From positions 1 through 36,381 of the forward strand of contig CAMDLY010000022.1 in NCBI GenBank assembly GCA_945902115.1: DNA of 36,381 nucleotides, given 5' to 3'. The notes under the pieces are model-generated. The model saw nothing but the letters and a program-made list of their open reading frames with translations. It ran no database searches and had not been told where the DNA came from. Origin of the DNA: Lishizhenia tianjinensis. GTDB lineage: Bacteria; Bacteroidota; Bacteroidia; Flavobacteriales_D; Crocinitomicaceae. Shown piece after piece: positions 1 to 7,161 of this stretch; within the stretch, counting starts at the first letter, position 1, and the number at the start of each line of letters is the position of its first letter. Both the position numbers and the translations under genes were made by a program.

Positions 1-960
1 AGATAAGATTACTTTTTTGCCGTTTTCGTCTTTGGATTTTTTGTAAAATCCTTGACCAGATTTTGATCCCAACCACCCATTTTCGACCATTTTGGCGATG
101 TAATTCGGTAGTTCAAACAACGCGCGCTCTTCGTCGTTCGGGCAATTCGCCTTTAGGCCATTGGCAACGTGAACTAAGGTGTCTAATCCCACAACATCGC
201 AGGTACGGAAAGTAGCGGATTTCGGTCTTCCTAATACCGGCCCTGAGAGCTTGTCAATTTCATCAACGGTAAACCCTAAGTCTTCCACCGCGTGAAAAAG
301 AGACATGATGGAATATACGCCAACACGATTGGCAATAAATGCCGGTGTATCCTTGCACAACACTGTTTTCTTTCCGAGGAATTTTCTTCCGTAATCCATA
401 AGAAATTCTACTACGGAGAGGTCGGTATGAGGTGTTGGAATAATCTCTAGTAATTGCAAGTAACGTGGCGGGTTGAAGAAATGTGTTCCTACGAAATGCG
501 ATTGAAAATCTTCACTTCTTCCCTCCAACATCAAGTGAATAGGTATCCCAGAGGTATTCGAAGATATGATGGTGCCTGGTTTTCTATACTGTTCTACTTT
601 TTCAAATAAGGATTGTTTTATATCCAAGCGCTCCACCACTACCTCAATAATCCAGTCACACGAGCTAATCTTCGATAAGTCGTCGTCAAAATTTCCTGTG
701 CTGATTCGCTTGGCGAAAGATTTCAGGTAGATTGGGGAGGGGTTTGATTTCAACGCGAAATCTAGCGATTGATTGACAATTCGTTTACGTACAACAGGAA
801 TATCGAGAGAAAGCCCCTTTTGTTTTTCCTCTTCGCTAAGTTCTCTCGGTACAATGTCCAATAAAACTACTTCGCAGCCAATATTTGCGAAATGACATGC
901 TATGCGTGATCCCATAACTCCTGAGCCTAATACAGCTACTTTTCGAATATGTCTTGTCAT
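1..960 (-). CDS. 3-hydroxyacyl-CoA dehydrogenase, FadB-like (partial, runs off left edge)
   Basis: This frame is open from an ATG at 958-960 to the window edge, giving 320 codons with no stop, so the C-terminus is missing. The product starts MTRHIRKVAVLGSGVMGSRI, a Rossmann GxGxxG NAD-binding motif. It continues with the HFFNPPRYLQLLEI and KDTPAFIANRVG signatures of 3-hydroxyacyl-CoA dehydrogenases and a C-terminal-domain stretch ending GWLGSKSGQGFYKK. The family oxidises L-3-hydroxyacyl-CoA to 3-ketoacyl-CoA with NAD+, the third step of beta-oxidation. Bacteroidota homologues are usually about 800 residues with a crotonase (enoyl-CoA hydratase) domain after this part, so I infer a bifunctional protein. 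The start lies 1 bp after the MarR stop codon, which indicates one transcript. It is probably followed by thiolase and acyl-CoA dehydrogenase genes outside the window. The family call is firm; full domain content is not visible. Confidence 0.92.
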   Translation of the reverse strand, partial: MTRHIRKVAVLGSGVMGSRIACHFANIGCEVVLLDIVPRELSEEEKQKGLSLDIPVVRKRIVNQSLDFALKSNPSPIYLKSFAKRISTGNFDDDLSKISSCDWIIEVVVERLDIKQSLFEKVEQYRKPGTIISSNTSGIPIHLMLEGRSEDFQSHFVGTHFFNPPRYLQLLEIIPTPHTDLSVVEFLMDYGRKFLGKKTVLCKDTPAFIANRVGVYSIMSLFHAVEDLGFTVDEIDKLSGPVLGRPKSATFRTCDVVGLDTLVHVANGLKANCPNDEERALFELPNYIAKMVENGWLGSKSGQGFYKKSKDENGKKVILS

Positions 961-961
961 G

Positions 962-1414
962 TTATTTGCTTTTTGTTAATTCATGTTCTAATTCTTCTAC
1001 CGTTTCATCAATCGTTTGCATTACTTTGAAAAATGCTTCCAATTCTTTCTTCTTGAGTTTCTTTTGACATTTTGTATTGAAATCTACTAGGGAATCTCTG
1101 ACAATTCTTCTAAGCGCGATTCCATCTTCCGTTAGGAAAATAAATACCTTTCGTTTGTCTTTATCATTGAATTCGCGACGTATTAGGCCGTTTTCCTCCA
1201 TGTGTTGTATCGTGCGAGAAAGGGAAGTGGGTTCCATGCCCATCTTCGGACCGAGTTTTGTGCTTGGCGTTCCTTCCTTTTCGATCATCATTAAGATAAA
1301 TCCAACCGACATGGTGGTGTGGTGTGAAGCAGCTTTTTGGTTATATAACCTAGAAATCCGATGCCAAGAGGAACGAACAATAAAGTCAATAAAGGTTAGA
1401 TATTCGTTTTTCAT
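962..1414 (-). CDS. MarR-family transcriptional regulator
   Basis: A 150-residue protein of normal MarR length. Residues about 53-78 form the winged helix-turn-helix (STKLGPKMGMEPTSLSRTIQ), followed by the wing with its typical D-x-D-x-R pattern (NDKDKRKVFIFLTEDG, residues 83-98). MarR proteins are homodimers that bind palindromic DNA and are often released by small ligands. The gene directly precedes a FadB-like dehydrogenase, so regulation of acyl-CoA or fatty-acid degradation is a reasonable inference, with acyl-CoA as a possible ligand. A perfect 12-bp palindrome at 1442-1453, 28 bp before the start codon, is a candidate self-operator. The ATG at 1412-1414 is the only start that gives the whole N-terminal dimerisation helix. 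Confidence 0.9.
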   Translation of the reverse strand: MKNEYLTFIDFIVRSSWHRISRLYNQKAASHHTTMSVGFILMMIEKEGTPSTKLGPKMGMEPTSLSRTIQHMEENGLIRREFNDKDKRKVFIFLTEDGIALRRIVRDSLVDFNTKCQKKLKKKELEAFFKVMQTIDETVEELEHELTKSK

Positions 1415-1422
1415 TAGGACAA

Positions 1423-1453
1423 TAAATATAAGGAAAATAATTATGCGCGCATA
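1423..1453 (-). promoter_or_regulatory. Candidate MarR operator palindrome over a possible internal promoter
   Basis: A perfect 12-bp palindrome, TATGCGCGCATA, lies at 1442-1453 in the 42-bp gap between the thioesterase stop and the MarR start. On the minus strand TATATTTA (1430-1423) resembles the Bacteroidota -7 box TAnnTTTG with one mismatch. The palindrome would sit over the matching -33 position. MarR proteins commonly repress their own promoter through such sites. The palindrome is seen directly; the operator role is inferred. Confidence 0.4.
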
Positions 1454-1456
1454 GAT

Positions 1457-1864
1457 TTACCAACTATTTTCACTGATTTTTACAGTCCCTTTAAAATGTG
1501 CAATACGCTTATCGTTTTGATTAAATACATCTACCAAGTATACGGCAACTTGTTTTCCGTAGTGAATCTCGGTACTTTTTGTGAGCAGTGTATCCCCCGA
1601 TTGAACTGAGGCTAAATGGGTGATACTCGTGTCTATACTGACACATTTTTTCCCTCTAGAATTTGCTACAAAGGCCAACGTGGAATCCGCTAAGCTATAC
1701 GAAATACCACCATGTACTATACCAAAGCCGTTCGTCATATTTTCTGATATATGCATGCTCAACGAACAATATCCTTCCGTTATTTCAGCGACGGTCATGC
1801 CGAGAAATCGACTGAACTCATCCTTTTCCATCATGGTAGAAACGATTTCGGCTGGAGACTTCAT
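1457..1864 (-). CDS. paaI: PaaI-like hotdog-fold acyl-CoA thioesterase
   Basis: A 135-residue hotdog-fold thioesterase. The conserved block NGFGIVHGGISYSLADS (residues 45-61) carries the PaaI motif: Asn45, the HGG turn at 51-53 and the catalytic acid Asp60. It is followed by AFVANSRG, as in phenylacetyl-CoA thioesterases. The family hydrolyses aryl- or acyl-CoA esters that stall CoA pathways. The frame is open further upstream, but I take the ATG at 1862-1864 because it overlaps the stop of the MBL gene as ATGA and gives the standard family length. No other phenylacetate genes (paaA-E, paaK) are visible, so the substrate may be a different acyl-CoA; the neighbouring beta-oxidation dehydrogenase supports a CoA-recycling role. 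Confidence 0.85.
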   Translation of the reverse strand: MKSPAEIVSTMMEKDEFSRFLGMTVAEITEGYCSLSMHISENMTNGFGIVHGGISYSLADSTLAFVANSRGKKCVSIDTSITHLASVQSGDTLLTKSTEIHYGKQVAVYLVDVFNQNDKRIAHFKGTVKISENSW

Positions 1865-2715
1865 AAGATATCTTTCAGTGAAAAAACTTTTTTTAAGCGA
1901 ACACCTTTTTCTGTATGTTGCAGAGTGCAGCACTCATTTTCACTGTCGTGTTCGAAAAATAGAATGAATTCTTTATCTGCTGCTTCGTTGAGGAACGTTG
2001 CTTTTTCATTTAATGTCAATAGGGGTCTTGTATCGTATCCCATGACATAAGGAAGAGGTATATGCCCTGCGCTAGGTAATAAGTCAGCCATAAAAACAAT
2101 TGTTTTTCCTTTATAGCTTATTTGAGGAATCATCATAGAGTCTGTATGTCCGTCAACAAAACGAATGTCAATATTTGGGAAAACATGTTGACTGAAATCA
2201 CCTGTTCTATTCACGAATAGTAACTGCCCGCTTTCCTCGATCGGTAAAATATTTTCACTTATGAAAGAGGCTTTTTCTCTTGGATTTGGATGCATAGCCC
2301 ACTGCCAATGTTGGGAAGAACTCCAATAATGCGCATTTTTAAAAACTGTACGATAGCCTTCCGAGCTCTTATCCCAGGCGATAGCTCCTCCACAGTGATC
2401 AAAATGTAAATGAGTGAGGATCACATCAGTCACATCATCTGCATGAAATCCGAGCTTTGCTAAATTGCCATGTAATGAATCAACTCCGAAAAGATGGTAA
2501 TGAGAGAAAAACTTCTCCGTTTGTTTATCTCCTATTCCCGCATCAATCAGAATGAGTCGTTCTCCGTCTTCTATAAGTAAACTTCTCATTGCCCATGAAC
2601 ACATGTTTGAAGCATCTGCTGGATTAGTTTTTTGCCAAATTGACTTCGGGACTACTCCGAACATGGCGCCACCATCTAGTTTAAAGAAGCCGGTATTTAA
2701 GACGTGTAGCCGCAT
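1861..2715 (-). CDS. MBL-fold metallo-hydrolase
   Basis: A 284-residue metallo-beta-lactamase-fold protein. The dinuclear metal site is complete: HLHFDHCGG gives His102, His104, Asp106 and His107. His190 (VDGHTDS), Asp211 (FMADLL) and His256 (FFEHD) supply the other ligands. LILIDAGIGD at about residues 54-63 is the usual strand before the active site. Layout and length resemble the lactonase-like MBL hydrolases (AiiA and methyl-parathion-hydrolase-type), but I cannot assign a substrate. It has no signal peptide and is probably cytoplasmic. It is translationally coupled on both sides: its ATG shares one base with the stop of the DUF1573 gene, and its stop overlaps the thioesterase start by 4 bp. 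Pairing with a thioesterase suggests two hydrolases acting on related ester or thioester substrates, which is inference. Confidence 0.85.
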   Translation of the reverse strand: MRLHVLNTGFFKLDGGAMFGVVPKSIWQKTNPADASNMCSWAMRSLLIEDGERLILIDAGIGDKQTEKFFSHYHLFGVDSLHGNLAKLGFHADDVTDVILTHLHFDHCGGAIAWDKSSEGYRTVFKNAHYWSSSQHWQWAMHPNPREKASFISENILPIEESGQLLFVNRTGDFSQHVFPNIDIRFVDGHTDSMMIPQISYKGKTIVFMADLLPSAGHIPLPYVMGYDTRPLLTLNEKATFLNEAADKEFILFFEHDSENECCTLQHTEKGVRLKKVFSLKDIL

Positions 2716-3221
2716 TATTTTTTCTTCTTTTTAACGTTGGCCTTAATTTTTAATACGACAATATCAGGAGTTGTATTCGCCGTCACGGTTACCGTTTTAT
2801 TTTGTTCTCCTAGCTGACCAACATTTGGCTTGAAAGATACTTGAATTTCATCAGACATACCCGGAGCGATTGCTTTTTCCGGTTTTTTAGGAGTGGTACA
2901 TCCACAACTTGCCTTCACATTCTCAATTAAAAGTGGCTGTTGACCCGTATTGGTAACTTTGAATGAATAGGTGCTTTCCGATTCTTCTATCACTGTTCCA
3001 AAGTCGTGTTCCATTTTATCAAAAGACATGCTCGTAATGGATATAGTTGGTGCGTTAACCTTAGGTGCATCTTTGATTATTTTATTTCTTTCGGCATCAT
3101 TCGCTTCTACAGATGATGTTACAGCGCCTTCTTTTTTTACTAATTTCTGACCTTTCGTTTCGTCTTTTTTACCGCATGCCATTGCTGTGACAAGAACTAA
3201 GGAAAATACTGTTTTTTTCAT
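2715..3221 (-). CDS. DUF1573 domain lipoprotein
   Basis: A 168-residue protein. The frame extends further upstream, but the ATG at 3219-3221 begins a short signal peptide (MKKTVFSLVLVTAMAC) with a candidate lipidated Cys16. The residue at -3 is Ala rather than the preferred Leu, so lipidation is probable, not certain. Residues about 70-163 form a DUF1573 domain: HDFGTV, an Ig-like beta pattern, the hallmark SCGCTTP (105-111), and IAPGMSDEIQVSF. The domain is very common in Bacteroidota secreted and outer-membrane proteins and has no settled biochemical role. The protein ends in a run of five lysines. It is the first gene of the leftward operon. Confidence 0.85.
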   Translation of the reverse strand: MKKTVFSLVLVTAMACGKKDETKGQKLVKKEGAVTSSVEANDAERNKIIKDAPKVNAPTISITSMSFDKMEHDFGTVIEESESTYSFKVTNTGQQPLLIENVKASCGCTTPKKPEKAIAPGMSDEIQVSFKPNVGQLGEQNKTVTVTANTTPDIVVLKIKANVKKKKK

Positions 3222-3399
3222 GTTTATTACTATTTTAGAATTGGGTGTTAAGCTAATTTCCATTACGAATTTAGCAATTGTTTTGTCAACTTTGGCCCTT
3301 CTTTTTTTTGTGAGAATACATTTCACATCCACTCATTTGATTTATGAGATATGGAAATATTGTTAAGCAACTTACTAATTCATGAACCTAAATGTTCTG

Positions 3400-3425
3400 T
3401 TGACACAATTCTTGTTCTATATTTG
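3400..3425 (+). promoter_or_regulatory. Probable tRNA-Leu promoter (-7 box TATATTTG)
   Basis: TATATTTG at 3418-3425 matches the Bacteroidota -7 consensus TAnnTTTG exactly and lies 37 bp before the tRNA. The nearest upstream TTG (3400-3402) has a spacer of only 15 nt, shorter than the usual 19 or so, so the -33 element is weak. The same TATATTTG octamer stands before the tRNA-Ala gene. Confidence 0.55.
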
Positions 3426-3462
3426 TATATCCGTTCTTCTGAACGGCAGCTTACATCATTAA

Positions 3463-3546
3463 GCCCACGTGGTGAAATTGGTAGACATGCCAGCTTGAGG
3501 GGCTGGTGCCTTAAGTGGTGTGCTGGTTCGAATCCAGTCGTGGGCA
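3463..3546 (+). tRNA. tRNA-Leu(GAG)
   Basis: An 84-nt type II tRNA. The acceptor arms GCCCACG (3463-3469) and CGTGGGC (3539-3545) pair fully, with discriminator A3546. The anticodon arm is CCAGC / TTGAGGG / GCTGG, giving anticodon GAG, which reads CUC and CUU. A long variable arm (about 15 nt) follows, as expected for leucine. The T arm is GCTGG / TTCGAAT / CCAGT. CCA is not encoded. A terminator hairpin follows within 10 nt. Confidence 0.95.
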
Positions 3547-3553
3547 CAAAAGA

Positions 3554-3580
3554 AGTCTGGCACTTAGTGCTGGACTTTTT
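3554..3580 (+). terminator. Intrinsic terminator after tRNA-Leu
   Basis: The arms AGTCTGGCAC (3554-3563) and GTGCTGGACT (3567-3576) form a 10-bp stem with two G-U wobbles and a TTA loop. A T5 tract (3576-3580) follows. The position, 8 nt after the tRNA, fits transcription termination of the tRNA. Confidence 0.75.
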
Positions 3581-3656
3581 AGTTTTCAGACAAATCCAAA
3601 TCCCATTTGAGATTTGGCAAAACTAAAAATGTCTATTGCTTCGCAGAAGCGCAGAC
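3581..3656. other. Two further stem-loops of unknown role
   Basis: CCAAATC (3596-3602) pairs with GATTTGG (3611-3617), enclosed by AGTTTT (3581-3586) and AAAACT (3619-3624). Next, GCTTC (3638-3642) pairs with GAAGC (3646-3650) over a GCA loop, enclosed by GTCT (3631-3634) and AGAC (3653-3656). They lie between two terminator-like hairpins and are not part of any gene I can recognise. Confidence 0.45.
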
Positions 3657-3715
3657 TTTATGCTTGGGTTAGCTCATCTATTTAGGTTCTTGAAAAAATC
3701 CAGTCGTGGGACTTC

Positions 3716-3742
3716 AAAAAGTCCGATTTATTCGGACTTTTT
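3716..3742. terminator. Bidirectional terminator-like hairpin upstream of kup
   Basis: AAAAAGTCCGA (3716-3726) and TCGGACTTTTT (3732-3742) form a perfect 11-bp stem over a 5-nt loop. A and T tracts lie in the stem ends, so it could stop transcription in either direction. It lies 66 bp before kup and just after the second copy of the tRNA 3' end. Confidence 0.7.
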
Positions 3743-3808
3743 ATTTCAAAGAATTCTTTTTTCAATGGCTACAAGAAAAATTACTTTAATTTTAGCAAAA
3801 AATTGTAG

Positions 3809-5764
3809 ATGTCGGATTCGGCGAACAAACTTTCTTTGGCAGGAGTCCTCATAACTACAGGGATTGTTTTTGGAGACATTGGTACCTCACCGCTCTATGT
3901 GTTTCAGGCCATTACAAATGGAGGAAAGAATATTTCTGAACCTTTCATACTCGGAGGATTATCTTGCGTGATTTGGACCCTGATTTTACTAGCTACTTTC
4001 AAATATATCTTTTTTGCGTTAAATGCCGACAATAAGGGGGAGGGAGGAATTTTTGCCCTGTATGCCTTACTTCGTGAAAAAAACTATAAATGGGTGGTTA
4101 TTCCAGCCTTAATAGGCTGTGCAACGCTAATTGCGGACGGATTTATTACGCCAGCAATTTCGATTTCTTCCGCCGTTGAAGGATTGAATAATGTAAATCC
4201 CGATTTACCCATAATACCCATAGTTGTTGCAATAATAGTAATGCTCTTTACCTTACAGCAATTTGGAACAGCTGCTATTGGAAAACTTTTTGGTCCAATT
4301 ATGATTGTTTGGTTTTCCTTTCTTGGTTATTTAGGATTAATAAACATTTCCAACAATCCCACGGTTCTCGAGGCCTTCAATCCTTATTACGCTTATAATT
4401 TGGTTGTAAATATTGATGGAGGTTTTGCAGTATTAGGTGCTGTTTTTCTATGTACAACTGGAGCAGAAGCTCTTTATTCAGATCTTGGTCACTGTGGAAA
4501 GGGAAATATTCGCATCAGCTGGAGTTTTGTATCCGTATTATTGGTAATTAATTATCTTGGTCAGGCCGCGTTGATTACATCCGATTCGTTTCACTTAGGT
4601 CCAAATCAAACGGTGTTTTATTCCATGGTGCCTGACGAATTACTCTATTTTGCCATTGCTATAGCTACCTCTGCTGCCATTATTGCCTCTCAGGCCTTGA
4701 TTACTGGAGTTTTTACGCTCATGAATGAAGCCATTAAATTGAAATTATGGACGAATTTAAAAGTAAAATACCCAACTAATCACAAAGGACAAATTTATAT
4801 CCCTTTCATCAATTGGGTGACTATGTTCGGATGTCTTCTTGTCATTTTTATCTTTCGAAAGTCAAGTGCAATGGAGCACACATATGGTCTCGCAATTACC
4901 ATTGATATGGTGATGACATCAATTTTATTAGGATTCTTGTTGATGCTTAAATACCCGAGAATTAAGCCATATTACATATTAATTTTTGGTGTATTCTTAT
5001 CTATAGAAGGAGTATTCTTATTGTCTAATTTGGGTAAAGTGTTATCTGGGGGCTGGTTTACTTTGATACTTTCATCCTCCTTTTTTGCTTTGTTATTTTT
5101 GTATTTCAAGGCAAGGGAACTAAGAACCAGTATTACGGAGTATGTGCCCATGAAAAAAATTATCCCTCTCATTAATGCAGTTAAAAACGATCCAGGAATT
5201 CTATATGAGGCCAGCAACTTGGTATTTCCAACGAGGAGTAATTCACCGAATCGTTTAGATTTAACAGTTTACCACTCCTTGTTTAAGAAGAAACCGAAAA
5301 AAGCGGGTATTACTTGGTTTTTACATGTAGATATTTTAAACGAGCCTTGGGGAGTGCACTATTCAGTAAATGAAATAATTGACAAGAGTTGTTATTATGT
5401 CACGTTACAACTTGGCTTTAAAGAAGAGCATAGGATAGAATTTATGATGAGGAAAATCTATGATAAAATGGTGGAAAAGGGCGAATTAACGGGGGAGAGT
5501 GTCTTTGAATCGATTAGAGGGAAAATTGACGAAATTGATTTCAAATTTGTGGTATTGAATTCTCGAGTTTCTACTGATAATAAATTATCCTCCCTCCAAA
5601 ATCTTTGCATCAAGGCCTATCGGTTTGTGAAGGCCACTGGTCTTAAACCTGCGGAAGATTTCGGCTTTGATAAAACAAACGTTATCGTAGACTATATTCC
5701 TATTACGGTCGCCAAAAAAGTTACACAAGAACTCACAGAAGACTACGAAGACTATTCACGGTAA
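3809..5764 (+). CDS. kup: KUP-family potassium uptake transporter
   Basis: A 651-residue inner-membrane K+ uptake protein of the KUP/HAK/KT family, which imports K+ most likely with H+. The signature GDIGTSPLYVF is at residues 22-32. About twelve hydrophobic segments fill residues 10 to about 435. The segment NKGEGGIFALYALL and the later GAEALYSDLGHCGKGNIR are family hallmarks. A hydrophilic C-terminal domain of about 210 residues is cytoplasmic. Length matches bacterial Kup (about 620-660). The ATG at 3809 gives the expected short N-terminus. The upstream region is A/T-rich with no clear Shine-Dalgarno. The gene ends convergently with the MFS gene, overlapping it by 9 bp, with no terminator between them. 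Confidence 0.95.
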   Translation: MSDSANKLSLAGVLITTGIVFGDIGTSPLYVFQAITNGGKNISEPFILGGLSCVIWTLILLATFKYIFFALNADNKGEGGIFALYALLREKNYKWVVIPALIGCATLIADGFITPAISISSAVEGLNNVNPDLPIIPIVVAIIVMLFTLQQFGTAAIGKLFGPIMIVWFSFLGYLGLINISNNPTVLEAFNPYYAYNLVVNIDGGFAVLGAVFLCTTGAEALYSDLGHCGKGNIRISWSFVSVLLVINYLGQAALITSDSFHLGPNQTVFYSMVPDELLYFAIAIATSAAIIASQALITGVFTLMNEAIKLKLWTNLKVKYPTNHKGQIYIPFINWVTMFGCLLVIFIFRKSSAMEHTYGLAITIDMVMTSILLGFLLMLKYPRIKPYYILIFGVFLSIEGVFLLSNLGKVLSGGWFTLILSSSFFALLFLYFKARELRTSITEYVPMKKIIPLINAVKNDPGILYEASNLVFPTRSNSPNRLDLTVYHSLFKKKPKKAGITWFLHVDILNEPWGVHYSVNEIIDKSCYYVTLQLGFKEEHRIEFMMRKIYDKMVEKGELTGESVFESIRGKIDEIDFKFVVLNSRVSTDNKLSSLQNLCIKAYRFVKATGLKPAEDFGFDKTNVIVDYIPITVAKKVTQELTEDYEDYSR

Positions 5765-7039
5765 CTCCTCAGTGTAATTCAAATCTTTTCCGAATGTTTC
5801 TTTGAGTTGCATAACACTGTATAGTGCGAGCAGCATAAAGAATAAACCAACAATTAACGCGGCTGCGCCTGTTGATACCAAAGACAGTAACATTCCAAAA
5901 CAAAGCATGATGACATTAACGGAGCCTCTTACGAAATTAGGAATGGTATTCGCTGCGGTTGAGCGAATGTTTGTGCCAAATTGCTCAGCGGCTATGGTGA
6001 CAAAAATAGCCCAATATCCGGATGCCGTTCCGAGTAGAAAGCAGAATACATAATAAGTATCGGTGGTTAATACATGCACGTGTTTTGCTACAAATAGAAA
6101 ATAAATAGTTAGCAAGCCAGAACAGACAAGGTATAATATGACAACTTTTTTCCTGCTTTTCATCAGCTGACTTAAAATCCCAGAGACCAAATCACCGAAA
6201 GATAGGCCAATGTATGCATACATCACGGCCTTACCATTTTCAATAGTTGCCAAACCCAAAAGAGGACCAAAATCGTTTTGAGAATTCATTATTAGAAGTC
6301 CAACAATAAACCAGATTGGAATACCAATCGAAATACAATGGAGGTATTTAATTAAATTGGATTTATTAAAAAAAATGAGCTTTAGATCTCCTTTCTTGAT
6401 GTGATCGTGAGATTTTACATCTTTAAAGAAACTCGATTCAATAGTTCCTACCCTCATCAGTAGTAAGAGTAAACCCATACTCCCTCCAAAAATATAGGCA
6501 ACTTGCCAATTGGCGAACTTTATTGAGGTGATATTTAGAAGAATGTTGCTTATAGCTTCGCCTTTTGCACCAACCAAGGATGCTACAACAGCTCCAAGAG
6601 CACCGAATGTAACAATAATCATGGTTCCGTATCCTCTGGTCTCCTTAGACATCATTTCAGAAACCAACGTAATGCCTGCGCCAAGTTCACCAGCAAGACC
6701 AATACCCGCAATAACCCTTATGACTGCATACGTGGGAACATCGGTAACAAAAGCGTTTGCCAAATTAGCTATTGAATACAGTAGAATAGAGCCAAAAAGA
6801 ACCTTCAATCGCCCTTTTTTATCTCCTAAAACTCCCCAAAGTATTCCTCCAATGAGCATACCGAGCATTTGCATGTTGAAGAGAAATTTTCCGGTTTCAG
6901 AAACCTCTTGTTTACTGGCGTGAGGAAGTATAGACAGTAGACTTTCATTTTTAACTACACCAAACAAGACGAGGTCATAGATATCTACAAAATACCCAAG
7001 TGCAGCAACAACAACGATTAATACAACTTTACGATCCAT
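5756..7039 (-). CDS. MFS transporter, metabolite:H+ symporter type
   Basis: A 427-residue major facilitator protein. I start it at the ATG 7037-7039 (MDRKVVLIVVVAALGYFVD), which opens directly into the first membrane helix; the frame also runs 17 codons further upstream. About twelve hydrophobic segments are visible. Residues about 57-80 carry the MFS loop 2-3 motif (GGILWGVLGDKKGRLKVL). VIAGIGLAGELGAGITLVSE and the DIYD motif in helix 1 resemble sugar or dicarboxylate:H+ symporters of the MHS branch. The substrate cannot be told from sequence. It is monocistronic and lies convergent to kup; fabI is divergent upstream. Confidence 0.85.
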   Translation of the reverse strand: MDRKVVLIVVVAALGYFVDIYDLVLFGVVKNESLLSILPHASKQEVSETGKFLFNMQMLGMLIGGILWGVLGDKKGRLKVLFGSILLYSIANLANAFVTDVPTYAVIRVIAGIGLAGELGAGITLVSEMMSKETRGYGTMIIVTFGALGAVVASLVGAKGEAISNILLNITSIKFANWQVAYIFGGSMGLLLLLMRVGTIESSFFKDVKSHDHIKKGDLKLIFFNKSNLIKYLHCISIGIPIWFIVGLLIMNSQNDFGPLLGLATIENGKAVMYAYIGLSFGDLVSGILSQLMKSRKKVVILYLVCSGLLTIYFLFVAKHVHVLTTDTYYVFCFLLGTASGYWAIFVTIAAEQFGTNIRSTAANTIPNFVRGSVNVIMLCFGMLLSLVSTGAAALIVGLFFMLLALYSVMQLKETFGKDLNYTEELP

Positions 7040-7137
7040 GTTATTCGGCGTTAAGATACATCTTTTTAAGGTAAATACCTCACAATACATTGTTGATGAA
7101 AGTTGGAATTTGGATGATTTTCATTAAGAGATATGAT

Positions 7138-7145
7138 TACTTTTG
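7138..7145 (+). promoter_or_regulatory. Candidate fabI -7 box
   Basis: TACTTTTG matches the Bacteroidota -7 consensus TAnnTTTG and lies 16 bp before the fabI start codon. A TTTG at 7109-7112 is 25 bp upstream, longer than the usual spacer, so the -33 element is uncertain. Confidence 0.45.
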
Positions 7146-7161
7146 TTAAAAATAAAACAAG

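Larger units (their letters stand above)
3531..3710. repeat. 14-bp direct repeat of the tRNA-Leu 3' end
   Basis: AATCCAGTCGTGGG occurs at 3531-3544, inside the tRNA (end of T loop, T stem, acceptor strand), and again at 3697-3710, 166 bp downstream. Each copy is followed by a hairpin with a T-run that ends in GGACTTTTT. Either it is an att-like remnant of an element that used the tRNA 3' end, or it is the tail of a decayed tandem tRNA-plus-terminator duplication. No integrase gene is nearby. Confidence 0.7.

Noticed and set aside
3556-3575. TGGCAC-like sequence after tRNA-Leu resembling a sigma-54 (-24/-12) promoter
   Set aside because: The downstream half lacks the TTGC element, and the bases are explained by the terminator stem.
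3351-3626. 91-codon reading frame across the tRNA-Leu gene
   Set aside because: It overlaps the tRNA and its terminator and has no recognisable protein features; it is a chance frame.
3671-3710. A second functional tRNA upstream of kup
   Set aside because: Only the 3' T-arm and acceptor strand are recognisable; no matching 5' acceptor strand or anticodon arm can be drawn.
3636-3854. 72-codon reading frame before and into kup
   Set aside because: It runs through the duplicated tRNA tail and the hairpin at 3716-3742 and overlaps the kup start in another frame; there is no coding evidence.
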